From Nitrososphaerota archaeon (GTDB lineage Archaea; Thermoproteota; Nitrososphaeria; Nitrososphaerales; CADDZS01): a stretch of DNA of 5,067 bases. Position 1 is the stretch's first letter. Every line of letters begins with the position of its first letter. Both the position numbers and the translations under genes were made by a program. This document shows, in pieces, positions 1-5,067 of this stretch. The notes under the pieces were generated by a model. That model made no database searches. It saw only the letters and a program-made list of their open reading frames with translations, and was not told where the DNA came from. The DNA is taken from positions 1 through 5,067 of the forward strand of contig JAPCJV010000182.1 in assembly GCA_027886785.1 (NCBI GenBank), given 5' to 3'.

Positions 1-74
1 ATAAGAATCGTCTTTATTTTGTAAGTGATTTATTTCTGCTCGCAAATACTAACTCTCGTCTGCATAGATTAAGG

Positions 75-185
75 TTATGGATTCTGTATCAAAAGTGGAA
101 ATCTAAATCCAGCTTCTTTCATTTGAGCAAATTCGGAGATGATGAAGGGAAGCGCGGAATTGTGTTTAGAAAAATAATCTCTCAT
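75..185 (-). CDS. Putative 36-aa small protein, ATGA-coupled to mrp
   Basis: I do not recognise this small protein. Its ATG (185-183) overlaps the TGA stop of mrp (184-182) as ATGA, the arrangement typical of translational coupling. The frame runs 36 codons and closes with TAA at 77-75; a second in-frame TAA follows one codon later. The product starts MRDYFSKHN, continues with a hydrophobic segment (ALPFIISEFAQM) and ends GFRFPLLIQNP. It is rich in Phe, Ile and Leu alternating with charged residues. It is too short to be a transmembrane carrier and has no Cys, so it is unlikely to bind an Fe-S cluster. No strong Shine-Dalgarno lies at the right distance, which fits reinitiation by ribosomes finishing mrp. 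Against it: short frames of this size occur by chance, and a T-run inside it (174-170 on this strand) could end transcription. Existence as a gene is an inference. Confidence 0.4.
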   Translation of the reverse strand: MRDYFSKHNSALPFIISEFAQMKEAGFRFPLLIQNP

Positions 186-1321
186 CTTCCAGATCTTTTC
201 CAAGCGATTGGCTTTGCAGTTATCCCTCCCAATCGAATTGCTTCATTTTTGATGTTCCGCACTAACTCGGAAGTTTCTTTCGAGCTGTACCTCTCGATCC
301 TTCCTTTATCAGCCAGCTTGTTTACTTCAGGATCGAAGGGAAGTTTTCCGAGGAAATTAATGTTCAAACTTTTCGCCGCCTGCTCGATATCCGAATCTTG
401 AAACATTTTGATGACGTCTCCACAATGGGGACACTTCATGTAACTCATGTTTTCGACGATTCCGGCGATCGGTACATTCATTTGCCGGGTCATGTTTATC
501 GACTTTCTAACAATCAACATAGATAGATCCTGAGGAGTCGTGACGATGACGACAGAGTCAACGGGCAGAGATTGAAAAACAGTCAAAGGAGCATCTCCGG
601 TTCCGGGAGGCAAATCGACAAGCAGGAAGTGCAGATCTCCCCAATTCACGTCGTTGAAAAGCTGCCTGATGACTCCGTTGATAATCGGCCCTCGCCAAAT
701 TACGGGAGTGTCAGGAGTGTCCAGCAATAGGTTCATGGAAATCACTTTGATGCCCGATTCCGTGATTTTCGGTGCGACGCCCACTTCATCAGCGAACGGT
801 TTTCCGGATAAACCAAAGATCTTGGCAGTACTCGGCCCTGTGATGTCGGCGTCCAGAATTCCGACTTCGTAGCCTTGTCTGCGTAATTCGATCGCGATAG
901 TAGCTGTAACGTAGGATTTTCCGACTCCGCCCTTTCCGGACATTATGGCAACGATGTTTTGGATTCCTTTCTTCTCGAGTTTATCGATTCCTGCGCTCAT
1001 CCCAGGGGCTTTGCCCGGAGATTTTTGTTCTGCCCTCATTTGTTGTAGCCTAGCGGTCAACTGCTCCACTTCGTCCTTCGTCATGGCGCTCATTTTTACC
1101 GAAACGTTAGAAACGTCAGGCAATTGTGTAAGAACTCGGTTAATGTCCGACTCAATCGTAGAAGCGAGAGGACATCCTTTGACAGTTAGGGCAATATCAA
1201 TATCGACGTGAGGACCGCTAATTTCAAGCCCTCTAACCATGTTCAAATCCACGATGTTCAGACCAATCTCTGGATCCACGACTTCGCGTAGTTTCGAGAT
1301 CAGCTGCTCTTTAGTAGCCAA
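182..1321 (-). CDS. apbC: Mrp/NBP35 (ApbC-like) Fe-S cluster carrier ATPase with N-terminal MIP18/DUF59 domain
   Basis: Cytoplasmic P-loop ATPase that, in studied relatives, binds a bridging [4Fe-4S] cluster and hands it to apo-proteins. Residues 1-95 form a MIP18/DUF59 domain: DPEIGLNIVDL at 16-26 and the conserved Cys of VKGCPL (C50). A Gly/Lys-rich linker (about 98-118) leads to the ATPase domain: deviant Walker A GKGGVGKS (129-136), DADITGPS (157-164), switch/Walker B VDLPPGTGD (235-243), TTPQD (261-265) and the cluster-ligand pair CPHC (C297, C300). The 379-aa length is normal for the fused form. The Gly-rich FGxGG stretch that usually follows CPHCG is replaced by KMFQDSD. The start is TTG: Shine-Dalgarno CAGGAGA ends 8 bases before it and the DUF59 domain begins at once. 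It is the third gene of the korA-korB run, 52 bases after korB, so a role in maturing KorB is plausible but inferred. Confidence 0.93.
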   Translation of the reverse strand: MATKEQLISKLREVVDPEIGLNIVDLNMVRGLEISGPHVDIDIALTVKGCPLASTIESDINRVLTQLPDVSNVSVKMSAMTKDEVEQLTARLQQMRAEQKSPGKAPGMSAGIDKLEKKGIQNIVAIMSGKGGVGKSYVTATIAIELRRQGYEVGILDADITGPSTAKIFGLSGKPFADEVGVAPKITESGIKVISMNLLLDTPDTPVIWRGPIINGVIRQLFNDVNWGDLHFLLVDLPPGTGDAPLTVFQSLPVDSVVIVTTPQDLSMLIVRKSINMTRQMNVPIAGIVENMSYMKCPHCGDVIKMFQDSDIEQAAKSLNINFLGKLPFDPEVNKLADKGRIERYSSKETSELVRNIKNEAIRLGGITAKPIAWKRSGR

Positions 1322-1329
1322 TCGAAAAA

Positions 1330-1336
1330 TCTCCTG
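1330..1336 (-). promoter_or_regulatory. apbC: Shine-Dalgarno of mrp that decides the TTG start
   Basis: On the minus strand this reads CAGGAGA, a good match to the anti-Shine-Dalgarno of 16S rRNA, and it ends 8 bases before the TTG at 1321. No ATG or GTG in this frame lies at a comparable distance, so the site supports the TTG start. The same seven bases form the 3' arm of a hairpin (see 1330-1348), so access by the ribosome may be conditional. Confidence 0.75.
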
Positions 1337-1348
1337 ATTCCCAGGAGA
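1330..1348 (-). promoter_or_regulatory. Hairpin between korB and mrp: SD-sequestering element or U-tailed terminator
   Basis: The minus strand reads TCTCCTG, loop GGAAT, CAGGAGA: a perfect 7-bp inverted repeat with a 5-base loop, starting 26 bases after the korB stop and directly followed by TTTTT (1329-1325). Two readings are possible. The 3' arm is the mrp Shine-Dalgarno, so folding would hide it and lower mrp translation relative to korAB. Alternatively, stem plus U-run resembles an intrinsic terminator or attenuator that trims mrp transcript levels. Archaeal termination depends mainly on U-runs, and five U's is modest. The dyad is seen directly; the function is inference. Confidence 0.5.
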
Positions 1349-1373
1349 ACAAAGACTCTCCCGACTTAAGACT

Positions 1374-2231
1374 CTAGCGGAAGTCTTTCAGTAGCTCTTG
1401 ATATTTCGGAAGATTAGTCTCCAGACTCAAATCCTGCAGAGCCATCGGGTTTGGACTAGTGAGCGTGTTCGCCTCGAGGGATTTCACTTCGCCCGAGAAA
1501 ATCAATCCAGTAGGGATTCGACCTTCAGACAGGAGTTCGGAACACCGAGAAAAAGCCGAAACGCGGCTGTTATTCGAGTAATTTTTCTCAGAGTCCAAAA
1601 CATATACTTTTTCGCGCCATTCTTTGTAAGTATCATTGTATGTAACACAAGGGCTTAGAACTTCGATAAAGGCGAAGCCCCGCAAAGAATTAGCATGCTC
1701 AATTCCTTTCTTGAGCAATGTCGTGAGCTGGGTTTGGTTCCCTGTAAATCCTCTTGCGATAAAAGTGGTGTTCTGTATCGAAAGTGCAGTCATGACAGCA
1801 TCAAAGGGAAGTTCGACGTTTCCCTCGTACCCTGGAACCGCTGTAGGAGCAGGTTGACCTTTTGTCAAACCATAGGTCCCGTTTTGCATTACAATGTATA
1901 CAATGCTGGGATTACGTTTTAGGGCGTGAATGAAATGCCCCGCGCCGATAGCGTATCCGTCTCCATCTCCTCCTGCTGCTATCACTGTTAAATTGGGATT
2001 CGCGAGCTTCACACCGATCGCGGTCGGAAGAAGCCTCCCGTGAAGTGAGTGAATGCCGTAACATTCTAGATTATTATGAATGGAACCGGAACACCCAATG
2101 CCTCCAACTACAACAGTGTCTTTGGGCTTTATCTGGAGGTCAGATAGAGATTTTTTCATCGATGCCAATACTCCGAAATCGCCGCACCCGGGACACCAGA
2201 TCGGAGTCGATAGGGGAACCGTTTTTGTCAT
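1374..2231 (-). CDS. korB: 2-oxoacid:ferredoxin oxidoreductase, beta subunit (TPP and [4Fe-4S])
   Basis: Catalytic partner of the fused subunit upstream; together they interconvert a 2-oxoacid plus CoA with acyl-CoA plus CO2, using ferredoxin. At 285 aa it matches the short beta chain of the two-subunit (Sulfolobus-type) enzymes. Four Cys at the positions expected for the single [4Fe-4S] cluster are present: C13 and C16 in WCPGCGD, C47 in GIGCSGS, C195 in SPCVTYN. TPP/Mg binding is shown by GGDGDGYAIGAGH (87-99) and QNGTYGLTKGQPAPT (116-130). The ATG lies two bases after the korA stop (TAA TT ATG), and the WCPGCGD motif begins 12 residues in, as is usual for the family, which fixes the start. 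The stop is TAG. There is no strong Shine-Dalgarno, which fits coupling to korA. Substrate (pyruvate or 2-oxoglutarate) cannot be settled from sequence by eye. Confidence 0.95.
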   Translation of the reverse strand: MTKTVPLSTPIWCPGCGDFGVLASMKKSLSDLQIKPKDTVVVGGIGCSGSIHNNLECYGIHSLHGRLLPTAIGVKLANPNLTVIAAGGDGDGYAIGAGHFIHALKRNPSIVYIVMQNGTYGLTKGQPAPTAVPGYEGNVELPFDAVMTALSIQNTTFIARGFTGNQTQLTTLLKKGIEHANSLRGFAFIEVLSPCVTYNDTYKEWREKVYVLDSEKNYSNNSRVSAFSRCSELLSEGRIPTGLIFSGEVKSLEANTLTSPNPMALQDLSLETNLPKYQELLKDFR

Positions 2232-2233
2232 AA

Positions 2234-4027
2234 TTATGCGACCACTCTTGATCGGATGCTCGCGTAGATGGAACCGGAAATTTCCTTCGGTTTGAACGAA
2301 GATCCATCGAATTTGGTGATGCTCTGAACAATTTCGGGTTTACTGATTTGACTTTTGATTATTGCTGCCAGCTGTCCTTGGTAATTATTTTCCACCACGA
2401 ACACATAATCCATTTGATCGACGAACTCTTGGACGTTATCCTCAAGGAGGGGCCAAATCGTTTTGATCTGGTGGAATCTGGCGACAATTCTGTTTTCCCG
2501 CAACTGCTGCATCGCTTCGATGATCGGACCATATGTCGACCCGAATCCAATGATCCCGATCTTTGCGTCTTTTGGACCAATGTTGTTTCCCCGCGGGAGA
2601 TCCTTTTTGGCTAGTTCCAGTTTCATCATTCTTTTTCGCATCATTCGTAGTCGGTTAGTCTTATCGGTAGATACGGAACCGAATTCATTGTGCTCATTGC
2701 CGGTAACCTGCGATTCTCCTCCTTCTTGTGAAGGTATGGACCGGAAGGAAATCCCGTCTTCAGTAAACTCGTACCGCTTGTAAACGGGCATCTTAGCAAG
2801 ATCTTCTTCCGTAACAAGTTTCCCTCTATCTATGTGAATCTTATTCAGATCAAAAGGATCTATGCTCGCACTGTTTTGACAGAGAGCCTGATCCAAAAGG
2901 AGATAGACAGGCAGCTGGTATTTTTCTGCCAAGTTCATTGCGAGCGAGGTCATTTCAAAGCATTCGCCGGCTGTACCTGGCGCCACCACTAGCCTCGGAA
3001 ATTCGCCGTGCGAAGAATAGACGACGTGATTGATGTCGGACTGCTCATTTTTCGTTGGTTCACCAGTACTAGGTCCCACTCTTTGGCACTGCGCCACGAC
3101 AATCGGTACTTCAGCCTCACCTGCATGTCCCACACCCTCGGTCATCAATGATTGTCCCGGCCCCGAGGTTGCAACCATGACCCGTGCTCCCGCATACGCA
3201 GCTCCGATCCCCATGTTAATGACCGCGAGTTCATCTTCTGCTTGTTTCACGATCCCTCCAAATTTAGGCAGTCGTGGAGCAAGCCACTCCATAATATCCG
3301 TGGCGGGAGTTATCGGATAACCAATGAAAAATCTCCCACCGCTTACGAGAAAACCGTACGCTGCGGCTTCATTCCCGGTAGACAATATCCTGCTTGAATA
3401 ATCGCCTCGGGCGAGAGTGTATGGGTTTGAAGTAATATTTTTGGTCGCGAACTCAAATCCCATGGTGAGAGCTTTCAAATTCGCCTCCAATGCCTCCTTC
3501 CCCCTCCTTTCGTACCTCGCAGTAAGCATCCTCATCAATACCTGGTCATCCAGCCCCAGGAGTCTTCCAAGAATCGCGAAGGCTATCGTATTCTTGAAAA
3601 TATTTCTCCGAAGTTCGGACGCAGCCATGTTTCCCAGTGGGGCAGAATAAATCGAAAAAGTCGGTTTGCGAAATCTCTCGGAGAGCTGTCCCTTTGAACT
3701 GTCAAAAATGATAATCGCTTTTTCAGAAAGTTCGGGAAGACCCGCCTGCACTGCTTCTTCATCGAAGGCAACCAGAATATCGATCGTATCACCGATGCAA
3801 TACACATCTCGGGTAGAACCCCGAATGACTCCATCGGCATGCCCTCCCCGGATTCTGGATAGAACGTTCCTCGCGTCGTAAATATTCAGACCAAGATCCC
3901 TGAAGACTCTACCGAGAAGATTAACGACGGTTAAGGTACCGTCCCCGCCTTGGCCTCCGATCATTATCGTAATATCGTCTTTAAGCTCAGGCGCATTTTC
4001 AGACCTTTGTTCTAACTTGGTTGCCAA
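2234..4027 (-). CDS. korA: 2-oxoacid:ferredoxin oxidoreductase, fused gamma-alpha subunit
   Basis: Large subunit of the two-subunit archaeal-type enzyme, 597 aa. The gamma domain comes first (about 18-195; GGQGGDGT at 24-31, SRIRGGHADG at 57-66). The alpha pyrimidine-binding domain follows (about 213-400), with YPITPATD at 237-244, the motif that in Sulfolobus enzymes contacts TPP and substrate. ATSGPGQSLMTEG (286-298) and GPSTGEPTKNEQSD (318-331) follow. A charged linker with TGNEHNEFG (442-450) joins the C-terminal alpha domain (about 485-597). The Fe-S ferredoxin-like delta subunit of four-subunit enzymes is absent here, as expected for this type. The position often taken by Arg in the PSTGxPT(R/K) segment is Lys326, also common in KorA proteins. 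The start is TTG: the codon just before it is TAA, so nothing further upstream is possible. The first ATG (codon 22) would cut the first beta strand of the gamma domain. Confidence 0.95.
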   Translation of the reverse strand: MATKLEQRSENAPELKDDITIMIGGQGGDGTLTVVNLLGRVFRDLGLNIYDARNVLSRIRGGHADGVIRGSTRDVYCIGDTIDILVAFDEEAVQAGLPELSEKAIIIFDSSKGQLSERFRKPTFSIYSAPLGNMAASELRRNIFKNTIAFAILGRLLGLDDQVLMRMLTARYERRGKEALEANLKALTMGFEFATKNITSNPYTLARGDYSSRILSTGNEAAAYGFLVSGGRFFIGYPITPATDIMEWLAPRLPKFGGIVKQAEDELAVINMGIGAAYAGARVMVATSGPGQSLMTEGVGHAGEAEVPIVVAQCQRVGPSTGEPTKNEQSDINHVVYSSHGEFPRLVVAPGTAGECFEMTSLAMNLAEKYQLPVYLLLDQALCQNSASIDPFDLNKIHIDRGKLVTEEDLAKMPVYKRYEFTEDGISFRSIPSQEGGESQVTGNEHNEFGSVSTDKTNRLRMMRKRMMKLELAKKDLPRGNNIGPKDAKIGIIGFGSTYGPIIEAMQQLRENRIVARFHQIKTIWPLLEDNVQEFVDQMDYVFVVENNYQGQLAAIIKSQISKPEIVQSITKFDGSSFKPKEISGSIYASIRSRVVA

Positions 4028-4111
4028 TTATTTCCACGCGTTTAGGAGGTGAGATTTCTTTGAGTCGCTGAAGGAATAAGCTAGTAATCAAGAACTACAA
4101 TTGTCGCTTTC

Positions 4112-4121
4112 ATTATATAAG
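4112..4121 (-). promoter_or_regulatory. TATA box of the korA-korB-mrp operon
   Basis: The minus strand reads CTTATATAAT, close to the archaeal TATA consensus. With the usual spacing of about 26 bases from box centre to start site, transcription would begin near 4090, giving a leader of about 60 bases before the TTG of korA. The bases just upstream (GAAGCCACG) are partly purine-rich as for a BRE, but weakly. The box is nearly palindromic and could also work on the plus strand. Confidence 0.6.
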
Positions 4122-4258
4122 CGTGGCTTCGAAGAAAAATGAGAAAAAAAGAAGCTAATTCTCAAAATCTAAGAAGTTCATTCAATTTGCTACAAAATAA
4201 ACTCTGAGAAAAGTGGTTTAAGAAAAGAAATTCTTATCTCTCTTGTTAGTCTCAAATC

Positions 4259-4275
4259 ATATCTGATAACGATAT
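4259..4275. repeat. 17-base inverted repeat, possible operator
   Basis: ATATC and GATAT flank a 7-base centre (TGATAAC), a perfect 5+7+5 dyad. It sits about 40 bases upstream of the TATA box of the HTH gene, a suitable place for a dimeric regulator or activator. Five-base arms in AT-rich DNA can arise by chance, so this is only a candidate. Confidence 0.25.
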
Positions 4276-4311
4276 TGCAGTGGTAATCAAAGTGAATCGA
4301 GGCTTAATAGA

Positions 4312-4320
4312 CTTAAATAT
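4312..4320 (+). promoter_or_regulatory. TATA box of the HTH regulator gene
   Basis: CTTAAATAT resembles the archaeal TATA element. Start-site spacing of about 26 bases predicts transcription from near 4342, giving a leader of roughly 28 bases. A direct repeat of CTTAA (4303-4307 and 4312-4316) overlaps the box. The only Shine-Dalgarno-like sequence before the ATG is CAGG at 4357-4360, which is weak. Confidence 0.5.
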
Positions 4321-4370
4321 CACAAACGCACTTTTCCTTTTTCTGACCACTTCCTTCAGGTTCTATCTAA

Positions 4371-4763
4371 ATGCAGACCCCATATGAAATTGCGGCGAAA
4401 TCAGTGATTCCCGCAATCAGGGGTATGATCTCCAAGGGATTGATTGAGAGAGATTTTACGCAGTCGCAAATTGCTGAAGCTCTGGGGATTACACAGCCCG
4501 CCGTTTCAAAATATTTTTGGGAAAAGAGAGGCCGCGCGATCGATTTCGATCATAAAGAAGATGTGAAGGATATGGCGGATGTGATCACTGAAGGGATCGC
4601 TACCAGAAAACTAAGCAGAATTCAGGTCGCGAATATGATCAAAGAAATTTGCGATTATGTGATGCGTTCGGGCTACATGTGCGATCTCCATTTTGAGGTG
4701 GATCCTCAAATCAGAAATTCGAACTGCAAGATCTGCATGGAACCTCAGACCTCCAGCTTCTAG
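4371..4763 (+). CDS. HTH transcriptional regulator with C-terminal Cys/His cluster (COG2522-like)
   Basis: Predicted DNA-binding regulator of 130 aa, resembling a widespread archaeal family of small HTH proteins of about this size. The N-terminal helix (PYEIAAKSVIPAIRGMISKGL, split here by T3 before it) is typical of the family. The helix-turn-helix lies at about 30-49: QSQIAEALGI, then TQPAVSKYF as recognition helix. A central helical region (about 60-100) may serve dimerisation. The C-terminus carries C104-x2-H107 and C119-x2-C122 (CDLH, CKIC), with C94 further upstream: a possible Zn or Fe-S site, which would make it a metal or redox sensor. Start ATG at 4371 places the family's N-terminal MxTPxEI motif first; stop is TAG. 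It diverges from korA and precedes the galT remnant. Its targets are unknown; autoregulation or control of korAB is inference only. Confidence 0.85.
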   Translation: MQTPYEIAAKSVIPAIRGMISKGLIERDFTQSQIAEALGITQPAVSKYFWEKRGRAIDFDHKEDVKDMADVITEGIATRKLSRIQVANMIKEICDYVMRSGYMCDLHFEVDPQIRNSNCKICMEPQTSSF

Positions 4764-4853
4764 CTTCTGAACTTTTCTCGAATATTTTGAAGGATGCGTT
4801 AGACCAGCCTAAGAGAAGGCTTCTAATACCGTAGTGGTCGCTCCGTAGGGCGG
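4764..4853 (+). other. Spacer between the HTH gene and the galT remnant
   Basis: Short non-coding gap. T-rich runs (CTTTTC at 4770-4775, ATTTTG at 4783-4788) could end the HTH transcript. A weak dyad AGCCT (4806-4810)/AGGCT (4817-4821) has no U-run behind it. TTCTAATA (4821-4828) lies about 26-30 bases before the galT ATG, so a leaderless start from a poor TATA box is conceivable. There is no usable Shine-Dalgarno: GGGCGG touches the ATG directly. Confidence 0.35.
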
Positions 4854-5067
4854 ATGCCTGAGCTAAGAAAAGACTACTTCACGAAAAAGCTTGTCTTAGT
4901 TTCTGAGGAAAGAGGGAAACGGCCTTCTGAATATTCAGGACTACATCGCGAGCATCCTACGGTGCGTGACATTTTTCCTTTTTGTACCGGAAATGAAGAA
5001 ATGACTCACCAAGCGGATCTCGTACTTTTCTCCAAAGTTAACTCTCTCCTGTAGCTTGCCGATTCCG
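4854..5067 (+). pseudogene. galT: Galactose-1-phosphate uridylyltransferase, N-terminal remnant with in-frame stop, cut by window edge
   Basis: GalT moves UMP from UDP-glucose to galactose-1-phosphate in the Leloir pathway. The start PELRKDYFTKKLVLVSEERG (2-21) with KRPSEY next is the typical opening of prokaryotic GalT, and IFPFCTGNEEMTHQADLVL (40-58) matches the zinc-binding segment usually written CPFCPGNE..TPP. Two things point to decay. TAG at 5052-5054 ends the frame after 66 codons, yet the four codons behind it (LADS) fit the family sequence in the same frame. The first zinc Cys is Phe (residue 41) and usually conserved prolines are Thr45, His52 and Gln53. The second Cys (C44) remains. 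An intact GalT has over 300 aa. ATG 4854 is the only possible start, as an in-frame TAA lies at 4824-4826. A sequencing error or an intact gene with programmed readthrough cannot be excluded; the rest lies outside the window. Confidence 0.7.

Larger units (their letters stand above)
4028..4370. other. Divergent intergenic region between korA and the HTH regulator
   Basis: This 343-base AT-rich stretch separates the two transcription directions and carries the promoters of both. It holds a near-symmetrical TATA element (4112-4121), a purine-rich stretch (about 4130-4160 and 4205-4230), a short dyad AAGAA/TTCTT (4225-4235), a 17-base dyad (4259-4275) and the TATA box of the regulator (4312-4320). 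The plus strand has AGGAGGTGA at 4044-4052 with no usable reading frame behind it. No RNA gene, tRNA-like fold or convincing conserved ORF is seen; only one 22-codon frame (4139-4207) deserves a mention. Confidence 0.8.

Noticed and set aside
170..174. T-run on the minus strand 8 bases after the mrp stop as operon terminator
   Set aside because: Only five bases, no hairpin, and it lies inside the ATGA-coupled small ORF; not strong enough to list as a terminator.
945..1211. Plus-strand open frame opposite mrp
   Set aside because: It lies fully antisense to the MIP18 and linker part of a clearly real gene, with no recognisable domain; a shadow frame.
2348..2783. Overlapping plus-strand open frames opposite korA
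   Set aside because: Antisense to conserved korA coding sequence, with compositional oddities of shadow frames and no own promoter or ribosome binding site seen.
4041..4071. Perfect plus-strand Shine-Dalgarno AGGAGGTGA as start of a hidden plus-strand gene
   Set aside because: The following TTG frame stops after three codons (TTG AGT CGC TGA) and no other start is at the right distance.
4802..4839. Nested dyads GACCA/TGGTC and AGCCT/AGGCT as a riboswitch or terminator before galT
   Set aside because: Short arms, long unpaired interior and no U-run; no resemblance to a known riboswitch core.
5052..5054. TAG read as pyrrolysine in galT
   Set aside because: GalT is not a known pyrrolysine protein, TAG ends two intact genes in the same window, and the neighbouring residues show other damage.
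1..5067. tRNA, rRNA, CRISPR array, insertion sequence or attachment site
   Set aside because: No regularly spaced repeats, cloverleaf-like sequence, transposase motifs or flanking inverted repeats were seen on either strand.

Overview
This is a 5.07 kb stretch of archaeal chromosome. The evidence is an Archaea-style two-subunit 2-oxoacid:ferredoxin oxidoreductase with fused gamma-alpha chain, a small HTH regulator of the type common in archaea, TATA-box promoters at archaeal spacing, two TTG starts and a galT-like reading frame of archaeal style. The protein flavour fits the Nitrososphaerota (Thaumarchaeota) or a related lineage best. That placement is an inference from remembered family resemblance, not from an alignment.

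Layout. Minus strand, read from right to left: a TATA promoter near 4116; korA (4027-2234, fused gamma-alpha subunit); korB two bases later (2231-1374, TPP and Fe-S subunit); a 52-base gap holding a 7-bp hairpin that contains the Shine-Dalgarno sequence of the next gene; mrp/apbC (1321-182, MIP18/DUF59 domain fused to a P-loop Fe-S carrier ATPase); and, overlapping the mrp stop by ATGA, an unannotated 36-codon reading frame (185-75). No gene is seen from 1 to 74. Plus strand, diverging from korA: a 343-base AT-rich intergenic region, then a 130-aa HTH regulator (4371-4763) with its own TATA box, a 90-base gap, and the start of a galT-like gene (4854 to the window edge) that is broken by an in-frame TAG after 66 codons.

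How the genes fit together. KorAB would oxidatively decarboxylate (or, in reverse, carboxylate) a 2-oxoacid/acyl-CoA pair using TPP and one [4Fe-4S] cluster, passing electrons to ferredoxin. Mrp is a candidate carrier of Fe-S clusters, so its place directly behind an Fe-S enzyme makes sense as a supply function. The HTH protein could regulate itself or its neighbours through the shared divergent region; this is not shown. The galT remnant suggests that the UDP-galactose/Leloir step encoded here is being lost or has been lost, unless the stop is a sequence error.

No grand new system is visible. The points most worth checking are the ATGA-coupled small ORF behind mrp, the hairpin that buries the mrp Shine-Dalgarno, and the damaged galT with several changes that could each be a G:C to T:A transversion.
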